Assembly (NCBI RefSeq): GCF_001405015.1
Contig: NZ_CYZX01000023.1
Location: forward strand, 1-60,109
DNA length: 60,109 nt
Reading direction: 5' to 3'
Source of the DNA: Clostridium disporicum
GTDB taxonomy: Bacteria; Bacillota; Clostridia; Clostridiales; Clostridiaceae
The position numbers and the translations under genes were made by a program. The first letter of the stretch is position 1; every line of letters starts with the position of its first letter. Positions 54,470 through 60,109 of the stretch are shown piece by piece. The notes under the pieces are model-generated. The model had not been told where the DNA came from, did no database searches, and saw nothing but the letters and a program-made list of their open reading frames with translations.

Positions 54470-55317
54470 TATTCAATTTCTATTGCTATCTTATAAACAT
54501 CCTTCTTAGGTAAATCTCTTTCCTTAGATACGACCTTTATAGCCTCTTTTTTACTTATTCCAGTATCTATAAGTTTTTTTAAATGATCTTCTATAGAAAT
54601 GTTAGCAAATGCTTCTTCTTTTTCAGCTCTAATCTCACTATCTGTTTTACCTTCAATAACTAAAACAAACTCACCTCTTGGTCTATTAGCTACAAACCAA
54701 TTATACGCTTCCTCTATTGTTCCCCTAAATATATCTTCATGTAATTTAGTTAATTCTCTACATACAGCTATTCTCCTATTTCCTAATGATTTATTTAAGA
54801 AATCTAAAGTTTCTATAAGCCTATGTGGTGATTCATAGAAAATAACTGTTTCTCTTTTATCTTTTACTTCTTCCATAAGAGATTTTCTATCTTTGTTTTC
54901 CCTTGGTATAAACCCTCTGAAAACAAATTTAGTAGTATCTAGTCCTGAATAAACTAAAGCTGTTGTAAAAGCTGTTGCCCCTGGTAATACTTCAAAAGGT
55001 ATATCTTGTTCAATACATTTTTGAACCACTACACTTCCTGGATCTGATATTCCTGGTGTACCAGCATCAGTAACCAAAGCAATATTTTTGCCATCCTTTA
55101 GTTTTTCTATTATATCATCACTCTTTCCTTGCTCATTATGTTGATGATAACTAAATAAAGGTTTCTTTATATTAAAATGATTAAGCAATTTTAAAGTTTG
55201 TCTTGTATCTTCAGCTGCTATTTCATCAGCATTTTCTAAGGCCTCTAACGCTCTTAATGTTATATCTTTTAAATTTCCTATTGGAGTTGGTACTAAAAAT
55301 ATTTTTCCTAAACTCAT
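54469..55317 (-). CDS. rsmI: 16S rRNA (cytidine-2'-O)-methyltransferase
   Basis: A 282-residue enzyme that methylates the ribose of C1402 in 16S rRNA. Family motifs: VPTPIGNLKDITLRALEAL, AAEDTRQTLKLLNHF, SDAGTPGISDPG, YESPHRL and ELTKLHE. Its start is 1 bp after the stop of trmN6, so the two are co-translated. Same order as yabB-yabC in Bacillus subtilis. Confidence 0.96.
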   Translation of the reverse strand: MSLGKIFLVPTPIGNLKDITLRALEALENADEIAAEDTRQTLKLLNHFNIKKPLFSYHQHNEQGKSDDIIEKLKDGKNIALVTDAGTPGISDPGSVVVQKCIEQDIPFEVLPGATAFTTALVYSGLDTTKFVFRGFIPRENKDRKSLMEEVKDKRETVIFYESPHRLIETLDFLNKSLGNRRIAVCRELTKLHEDIFRGTIEEAYNWFVANRPRGEFVLVIEGKTDSEIRAEKEEAFANISIEDHLKKLIDTGISKKEAIKVVSKERDLPKKDVYKIAIEIE

Positions 55318-55318
55318 T

Positions 55319-56059
55319 TTAAAGTCTCCCGTAAATCTTATCTATTTCTTTGCTATAATTTCCGTTTTCATCATATACATACAACGGTTCATCCCATTTT
55401 AAGAATACTCCACCATCTCTTTGTCCTTCAACTAAAACTATATTAGGTGCCTTCTTAGCACTTGGATGAATCATCTTAACCCTTTTAGGCTCTATATTAT
55501 ACTTTCTCATTAACCCAAATATATCAGCTAATCTCTCTGGTCTATGTACTATAAACATTCTTCCGTTATCAGCTAATAATCTTCTAGCTGACACTATAAC
55601 ATCTTCTAAATTACAAAGTATTTCATGTCTAGCTATAGCAAGTTTATCATTAGGATTTAAAATTCCAGCATTATTAAGCTTATATGGTGGATTAACAGTA
55701 ACAACATCAAATCTACCTAATTCATTAACAAGCTTTTTATCTTTTAAATCAGCACACTTAAACTTTACTATATCATCAGTTTTATTTAATTGTGAACTTC
55801 TATTGGCCATCTCAACCATATCTTCTTGGATTTCTACCCCCCATACTTCTTTAGGACTATACTTTCCATAAACTAAAAATGGAACTATTCCTGTTCCTGT
55901 ACATAAATCTAAGACTCTATGCTTCTTTTTCACATTAGCAAAATCTGATAAAAGCACAGCATCTACACCAAATCTAAATCCTGATTGCTTTTGAATTAAC
56001 ATTAATCCATTTAACTGTAAATCATCAATACTCTCATCTATATTTATATTAACGTCCAT
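55319..56059 (-). CDS. tRNA1(Val) (adenine-N6)-methyltransferase-like protein (TrmN6/YabB)
   Basis: A 246-residue SAM-dependent methyltransferase with SAM motif VLDLCTGTGIVPFLV and the N6-adenine motif NPPY (VTVNPPYKLNNAG). The family modifies A37 of valine tRNA in E. coli; the Firmicute members are usually annotated by similarity. I chose the start MDVNINIDES after TTGGAGG; an earlier in-frame start lacks a ribosome site. First gene of the trmN6-rsmI pair. Confidence 0.9.
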   Translation of the reverse strand: MDVNINIDESIDDLQLNGLMLIQKQSGFRFGVDAVLLSDFANVKKKHRVLDLCTGTGIVPFLVYGKYSPKEVWGVEIQEDMVEMANRSSQLNKTDDIVKFKCADLKDKKLVNELGRFDVVTVNPPYKLNNAGILNPNDKLAIARHEILCNLEDVIVSARRLLADNGRMFIVHRPERLADIFGLMRKYNIEPKRVKMIHPSAKKAPNIVLVEGQRDGGVFLKWDEPLYVYDENGNYSKEIDKIYGRL

Positions 56060-56101
56060 ATTAATCCTCCAAATATCTTTACTACTATTATGCACAAAAA
56101 A

Positions 56102-56123
56102 GACTAGGAATTAAACCCTAGTC
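56102..56123 (-). terminator. Intrinsic terminator of the NlpC/P60 gene
   Basis: GACTAGG (56102-56108) with CCTAGTC (56117-56123), followed by a run of six U on the minus strand. It lies 13 bp after the stop codon. Confidence 0.8.
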
Positions 56124-56135
56124 CTAAAATACATA

Positions 56136-57347
56136 TTAAAGTACTCTTCTAGCTGTGTAGAATGATGTTACAGGTGATACCTTAACAACATCTCCTTCAG
56201 TTGGAGCGTGTATGTAACTTCCTCCTCCAACATATATACCAACATGATCTCCACCATAAGTAAATACTAAATCTCCTGGTTGAAGTTGATCGTAAGAAAT
56301 AGCAGTTCCTACTCCCATTTGGCTATAAGTTGTTCTTGTAATTTCAACACCTGCAGCGTTTCTATATACGAAACTTGTAAATCCTGAACAGTCAAAGCTT
56401 GTTGGACCTGTAGCTCCCCAAACGTATGGAGACCCAAGATATCCATAAGCAAAATCAACTATAGCATTTCCTGTTGCAGAAACTTCACCTCTGTTAGGTT
56501 TATTAGCAGCAGCTTGTTCAGCTTCAATCTCAGCAACCCTAACCTTAGCAGTTTCTATATATTCATTTATTTCTTCTTCAACTATACTACTCTTAATTTG
56601 ATTGTCTCTGATGTTTCTTAATTGGCTAATTGCACTTTGTAGTTCATCAAGCGAACTTGATGAATCTTGAATTACACCAATTTGATATTGAATTAATTTT
56701 CTTTCAGATACAGCTAAATAATCTCTTTCAAATATAGCTTGTTCTGCTTTTGCTTCTTCAATTAATTTTTCTTGTTCTGCTTTCTTTTCTTCAAATTCAC
56801 TTAAAGTTTTTGAGGTTTCTTCATTAATCTTAGCTAATTCAGCATTTTTCTCATCAAGTGACTTAATCTTATTATCTAGTTTTTCTTGCTTGTCATTAAG
56901 TTCTTTAACCATCTTTTTATCGATGTTAATTAATCTTGATGTAGCTTCTACCTTAGTTAATAAATCATTAAAACTATCTGCACTAAATATAAGTGTTAAA
57001 TAACTTGCTTGTCCACCTGACTTGTATAGTTCTCTAACTCTTTTACCTAGTACTTCTTCTGTTTTCTGTATTTTTTCTTTGGCAGCTTCAATTTCTTTTT
57101 CAGTATTTGTAACCTCAACTTTAATGTCATCCATTTGTTTTTGGTTATTTTCTATCGTTTCCAGTAATGGCTCGATTTGTCCATTTAACGCATATATCTC
57201 ACCATTTATTTCATCTATTTTTTGAGTTAATCTGTCATATTCTTGTTGATTTTCTATTACATCTTGTTCTGGTGTTGCGAAAGCTGGCATACTAAAACTT
57301 GCTATAATTGTCGTGGCCAAAATCGCAGATAAAATTTTCTTTCTCAT
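56136..57347 (-). CDS. Secreted NlpC/P60 peptidoglycan hydrolase with N-terminal coiled coil
   Basis: A 403-residue exported endopeptidase. Signal peptide (MRKKILSAILATTIIASFSMPAFA, cleavage after Ala24), long coiled coil (about 30-240), linker, and a C-terminal NlpC/P60 domain (about 290-403) with Cys in TSFDCSGF and His in GDHVGIYVG. It cuts stem peptides in the wall, and the layout resembles PcsB/CwlO-type hydrolases controlled by FtsEX, which is encoded in this window. The start MRKK is preferred although its ribosome site is far away (see 57345-57383). Confidence 0.9.
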   Translation of the reverse strand: MRKKILSAILATTIIASFSMPAFATPEQDVIENQQEYDRLTQKIDEINGEIYALNGQIEPLLETIENNQKQMDDIKVEVTNTEKEIEAAKEKIQKTEEVLGKRVRELYKSGGQASYLTLIFSADSFNDLLTKVEATSRLINIDKKMVKELNDKQEKLDNKIKSLDEKNAELAKINEETSKTLSEFEEKKAEQEKLIEEAKAEQAIFERDYLAVSERKLIQYQIGVIQDSSSSLDELQSAISQLRNIRDNQIKSSIVEEEINEYIETAKVRVAEIEAEQAAANKPNRGEVSATGNAIVDFAYGYLGSPYVWGATGPTSFDCSGFTSFVYRNAAGVEITRTTYSQMGVGTAISYDQLQPGDLVFTYGGDHVGIYVGGGSYIHAPTEGDVVKVSPVTSFYTARRVL

Positions 57348-57383
57348 CTTTGCTTGGTCTTCAGACCTTCCCCCTTTCCTTTT
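57345..57383 (-). promoter_or_regulatory. Unusual ribosome-binding region of the NlpC/P60 gene with a hairpin between SD and start
   Basis: A strong AAGGGGGAAGG is about 18 bases before the ATG. Between them GGTCTGAAGACC (57356-57367) can fold into a 5-bp hairpin, which would shorten the effective distance or block initiation. No better ribosome site is seen. Confidence 0.45.
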
Positions 57384-57591
57384 GTAACACATTACCATTA
57401 TAACACTTATGGAAAGTTAGGACAATGGTAATTTTTCTTATTTAGCCATAATACGCTATTATAATGTATACAATACATACAAATTACCATACTTATACTT
57501 GTATGAAAATGATTTATCATTTTATTTATATTACTAAATTTCTTAATTTATTATACTTTTAAAAAAATTTATATATTTTTTAAAAAACTTG

Positions 57592-57620
57592 TTGACATAT
57601 ATCTATATAAGTTTTATAAT
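57592..57620 (+). promoter_or_regulatory. Consensus promoter of tRNA-Pro
   Basis: TTGACA (57592-57597) and TATAAT (57615-57620) with a 17-bp spacer, the perfect SigA consensus, 12 bp before the tRNA. Confidence 0.85.
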
Positions 57621-57632
57621 AATCATGTGCTA

Positions 57633-57708
57633 CGGGGTGTAGCGCAGATGGGAGCGCGCGTGGTTTGGGACCATGAGGTCGCAGGTTCGATCCCTGTCAC
57701 CCCGACCA
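57633..57708 (+). tRNA. tRNA-Pro (anticodon UGG)
   Basis: A 76-base cloverleaf with acceptor CGGGGTG/CACCCCG, D arm GCGC, anticodon arm GTGG..CCAT with anticodon TGG, T arm GGTTCGATCC, discriminator A and encoded CCA. It is expressed alone from its own promoter. Confidence 0.96.
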
Positions 57709-57737
57709 AGGTAGGTAATAAAACCTACCTTTTTTTA
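57709..57737 (+). terminator. Intrinsic terminator of tRNA-Pro
   Basis: Perfect 8-bp stem AGGTAGGT (57709-57716) with ACCTACCT (57723-57730), followed by TTTTTTTATT. Confidence 0.85.
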
Positions 57738-57797
57738 TTGTTAAAATTACTAACTTACTATACATAACTTTAAATATATTTATCATGAGGTGATATT

Positions 57798-58439
57798 TTG
57801 AACACAATTAAAGCAGCAATCTTTGATCTTGATGGAACACTAGTTGATTCTATGTGGGTATGGGAACAAATCGATATTGATTTTTTAAAAAGTAAAGGAT
57901 ATACACCACCTAAAGATTTAAAGGATGATATAACACATTTAACATTTAGACAAACTGCAGAATATTTTAAGGATAGATTCAATTTATCTGACTCTATTGA
58001 TGAAATTACTGATACTTGGAATAATATGGCCTATGACTTCTATTCATCTAAAGTAAAACTTAAAGAAGGTGTAATTCCATTCTTTAATAAGTTGAAATCA
58101 TTAAATATAAAAATAGGACTAGCTACTAGTAATTCACTTCCTTTGTTAGAAGCTACACTAAAAAATAATGGTATTTATCATTTATTTGATGCTATAACAG
58201 TTACTGATGAAGTTAAAAAGAGTAAAGAAAATCCTGATGTATATCTTCTATGTGCTAATAAACTTAATGTATCTCCTAAGAATTGTGTAGTTTTTGAGGA
58301 TATAATAGCTGCTGTAAATGGAGCTAAGCTAGCTGGAATGAAGGTTATAGGGATTTATGATAAAGCATCTGAAGATCAGAAAGAAATTCTAACTCAAACC
58401 TGTGATAGATATATTCTTAATTACAATGAATTAATTTAA
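57798..58439 (+). CDS. HAD-superfamily hydrolase (phosphatase, subfamily IA)
   Basis: A 213-residue phosphatase with motif I FDLDGTLVDS (Asp nucleophile), motif II GLATSNS, motif III Lys (VKKSKENPDVYLL) and motif IV VVFEDIIAAVNGAKLAG. This layout with the beta-phosphoglucomutase-like cap suggests a sugar-phosphate substrate, but no substrate can be assigned. The start codon is TTG, preceded by GAGGTGA at good distance. Confidence 0.9.
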   Translation: MNTIKAAIFDLDGTLVDSMWVWEQIDIDFLKSKGYTPPKDLKDDITHLTFRQTAEYFKDRFNLSDSIDEITDTWNNMAYDFYSSKVKLKEGVIPFFNKLKSLNIKIGLATSNSLPLLEATLKNNGIYHLFDAITVTDEVKKSKENPDVYLLCANKLNVSPKNCVVFEDIIAAVNGAKLAGMKVIGIYDKASEDQKEILTQTCDRYILNYNELI

Positions 58440-58480
58440 ATAAAAATAAGTTTTATTATATACAATACAAAATTAATAAC

Positions 58481-58520
58481 ATAATAAAAGAACTGTCAAT
58501 TAGTACAGTTCTTTTATTAT
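58481..58520. terminator. Bidirectional terminator between the HAD and parvulin genes
   Basis: A perfect 15-bp stem, ATAATAAAAGAACTG (58481-58495) with CAGTTCTTTTATTAT (58506-58520) and a 10-base loop. It serves the two convergent genes. Confidence 0.85.
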
Positions 58521-58531
58521 GTCTTATATTA

Positions 58532-59278
58532 TTAGAATCTTTTTACTTCGTATTTATCTTCTAATTCCTTTATTACAGTCATAAACTTCTTTTCTTGAGC
58601 TTGTTGAGTAAGTCTTCCTAAAACTTCTTGTTTAACAGCTTCAAATGGCATAACATCTGCACCATTCTTAGATTCTACCTTTATTAAGTGATATCCAAAT
58701 TGAGTTTTAACTGGTTGACTTACTACTCCTGTTTCTAACTCAAATGCAGCATTTTCAAATTCTGGAACCATCATTCCTCTACCAAATTCACCTAAGTTCC
58801 CACCTTGCTCTTTTGATGGACATGAAGAATATTCATTTGCAGCTTCTTCAAATGTTAATTCATTATTATCAATTTTAGCCTTTATTTCTGAACATAAATC
58901 TTCATTATCAACTAATATATGTTTCGCAGATACTGATTCTTTTCCTTTAAACATTTCTTTATTGTCTTCATAATACTTCTTAGCATCTTCTTCTGTTACA
59001 GTAACTTCTGATAATACTTTATTAACTGCAGCTTGAGTTAATAAATCTTTCTCAACTTGCTTTACTTGAGCTTTAAATTCTTCAGTTTTATCTAATTCCA
59101 TTTCTAAGCCTAATTTGTTCATTAATTCAAATTGAACCATTTGCTCTAATAATTGCTTTTTACCCATATCTGAAGAAAAATAACCTCTTTTATCTTCAGG
59201 GTATCTCATTATTATATTATTTAAATCATTTTCTGTTATTTCATTTCCTGAAATTATTGCTAATACTTTGTTTTCCAT
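58532..59278 (-). CDS. Parvulin-type peptidyl-prolyl cis-trans isomerase, cytoplasmic
   Basis: A 248-residue SurA/PrsA-like protein: N-terminal chaperone segment, then a parvulin domain (about 112-205; SAKHILVDN, FEEAANEYSSCPSKEQGGNLGEFGRGMMVPEFENAAF, TQFGYHLIKV). Unlike PrsA it has no signal peptide or lipobox (starts MENKVLAIISGNEITENDL), so it should act in the cytoplasm. Ribosome site AAGGAG. Clients unknown. Confidence 0.88.
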   Translation of the reverse strand: MENKVLAIISGNEITENDLNNIIMRYPEDKRGYFSSDMGKKQLLEQMVQFELMNKLGLEMELDKTEEFKAQVKQVEKDLLTQAAVNKVLSEVTVTEEDAKKYYEDNKEMFKGKESVSAKHILVDNEDLCSEIKAKIDNNELTFEEAANEYSSCPSKEQGGNLGEFGRGMMVPEFENAAFELETGVVSQPVKTQFGYHLIKVESKNGADVMPFEAVKQEVLGRLTQQAQEKKFMTVIKELEDKYEVKRF

Positions 59279-59355
59279 TACATTAACTCCTTTTTATCTT
59301 TATATTTAAAATTATAACAGATTTTCCAATGTTGTATACATAAATAAATTTATTA

Positions 59356-59399
59356 TTGTAAATCTAAAAATTAAACTATATAATAATAATTATTATTAT
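59356..59399 (+). promoter_or_regulatory. bcp promoter with a 20-bp dyad over the -10
   Basis: TTGTAA (59356-59361) and TATAAT (59379-59384) with 17 bp between. A perfect 20-bp palindrome (59380-59399, AATAATAATTATTATT core) overlaps the -10, a typical place for a repressor. It is weakly similar to the PerR box of peroxide genes. Confidence 0.4.
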
Positions 59400-59426
59400 T
59401 TAATATTTTATACTTAGGAGGTTTAT

Positions 59427-59888
59427 ATGATTGAAATCAATTCTATAGTTCCAAACTTTTCACTTATTGGTTCTGATAAAAAAGAACACTCTTTAAGTGA
59501 TTATAAGGGAAAGAAAATAATACTATATTTTTATCCTAGAGATAATACTCCTGGATGCTCTACTGAAGCTTGTGATTTTAGAGATAATAATTCTATTATT
59601 GAAGATATGAATGCAATAGTTATTGGTGTAAGTAGAGATTCTTTAAAAAGTCATGATAAATTTATTGAAAAATTTAACTTACCATTCTTACTTTTAAGTG
59701 ATGAAGATGAAACTCTTTGTAATTTATTTGGAGTTATTAAAGAAAAAAATATGTATGGTAAAAAAGTAATGGGAATAGAAAGAAGTACTTTCATTATCAA
59801 TGAAGATGGTGTTCTAGTAAAAGAATACAGAAAAGTTAAAGTAAAAGGACATATAGATACTATTTTAAAAGATTTAAAAAATATGTAA
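59427..59888 (+). CDS. bcp: Thioredoxin-dependent peroxiredoxin (Bcp/PrxQ)
   Basis: A 153-residue peroxidase that reduces hydrogen peroxide and organic peroxides. The peroxidatic Cys is in TPGCSTEACDFRD, with a second Cys five residues later as resolving Cys (atypical 2-Cys, as in E. coli Bcp). Length and the YFYPRDNTPGC motif are normal. Ribosome site AGGAGG. The overlapping palindromic promoter element suggests control by a metal- or peroxide-sensing repressor. Confidence 0.95.
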   Translation: MIEINSIVPNFSLIGSDKKEHSLSDYKGKKIILYFYPRDNTPGCSTEACDFRDNNSIIEDMNAIVIGVSRDSLKSHDKFIEKFNLPFLLLSDEDETLCNLFGVIKEKNMYGKKVMGIERSTFIINEDGVLVKEYRKVKVKGHIDTILKDLKNM

Positions 59889-59889
59889 C

Positions 59890-59921
59890 AAAAAAGCACT
59901 AACATAAGTTAGTGCTTTTTT
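59890..59921 (+). terminator. Intrinsic terminator of bcp
   Basis: Perfect 8-bp stem GCACTAAC (59896-59903) with GTTAGTGC (59908-59915), flanked by six A and six T. Confidence 0.9.
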
Positions 59922-59923
59922 CC

Positions 59924-59999
<76 letters not shown>

Positions 60000-60004
60000 A
60001 CATT

Positions 60005-60109
60005 ACCAGGCAACGTCCTACTCTCCCACACAGTCTCCCGTGCAGTACCATTGGCGCTGTAGAGCTTAACTTTCCTGTTCGGAATGGGAAGGAGTGTTTC
60101 CTCTACGCC
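60005..60109 (-). rRNA. rrf: 5S ribosomal RNA, 5' end cut by the window edge
   Basis: The minus strand reads GGCGTAGAGGAAACACTCC..., then CCCATTCCGAAC and AGTTAAGCTCTACAGCGCC, the typical 5S core, ending near GTTGCCTGG. About 105 of the usual ~117 bases are present. The rest of the rRNA operon should continue beyond the right edge. Confidence 0.95.

Noticed and set aside
57770..57982. Minus-strand frame overlapping the HAD gene start
   Set aside because: Antisense to a gene with clear HAD motifs and without a ribosome site.

Overview
The window is a low-GC Firmicute chromosome segment, most likely Clostridium sensu stricto (C. perfringens/C. baratii-like; the species cannot be fixed from sequence alone). 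The grounds are AT-rich DNA, strong AGGAGG-type ribosome sites, Firmicute-specific gene clusters (rapZ-yvcK-whiA, ftsEX-ctp-minJ-uvrBA, acpS-ydcC-alr-mazEF, abrB/rsmI/trmN6), a clostridial AbrB with a CxxC...CxxC tail, and anaerobic extracytoplasmic flavin reductases. Almost every gene is on the minus strand. I see no phage, IS element, CRISPR array or integron.

Layout. 1-10 kb is the accessory-looking part: three lipoproteins with an FMN-binding domain fused to a fumarate-reductase-type FAD domain (166-2100, 6208-7878, 8221-9903), a MerR/GyrI-type regulator, a radical-SAM/SPASM protein in an operon with a MntP-type efflux pump, and a TetR regulator. 10-26 kb is housekeeping: rlmD-type rRNA methyltransferase, pfkA-pyk, dnaE, whiA, rapZ-yvcK, murB, uvrC. 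25.7-29 kb carries a PBP, a FtsW/RodA protein and an FHA protein. 29-38.7 kb carries uvrA, uvrB, a MinJ-like PDZ membrane protein, a C-terminal processing protease and ftsX-ftsE, in the same order as in Bacillus subtilis. Then come two YitT paralogs and a split transketolase. 43-47.8 kb is mazF-mazE-alr-ydcC/gerS-like-nnr-acpS. 48-53.7 kb holds a tail-less SSB, a YihY protein, an aldose epimerase, a nuclease-helicase fusion and a DUF1836 regulator. 54-60.1 kb holds abrB, rsmI, trmN6, an NlpC/P60 hydrolase, tRNA-Pro, a HAD phosphatase, a cytosolic parvulin, a Bcp peroxiredoxin, tRNA-Phe and the 3' part of a 5S rRNA, so an rRNA operon runs off the right edge.

How it works together. The left end looks like a small ligand-controlled respiratory or reductive module: lipoproteins outside the membrane that take electrons through covalent FMN and pass them via FAD to unknown organic acceptors. 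Residues needed for fumarate are partly missing, so the substrates are probably different. The rest covers glycolysis, replication and repair, and envelope growth and division.

Between genes there is an unusual amount of structured DNA: a 127-bp duplication of the rlmD tail, a repeat family with covarying stems upstream of uvrB and upstream of the transketolase, a 235-bp array of small hairpins between two convergent genes, and many clean intrinsic terminators. These repeats, the substrate-shifted flavin reductases, the MazE homolog that seems to lack its DNA-binding domain, and the nuclease-helicase fusion are the parts most worth following up.
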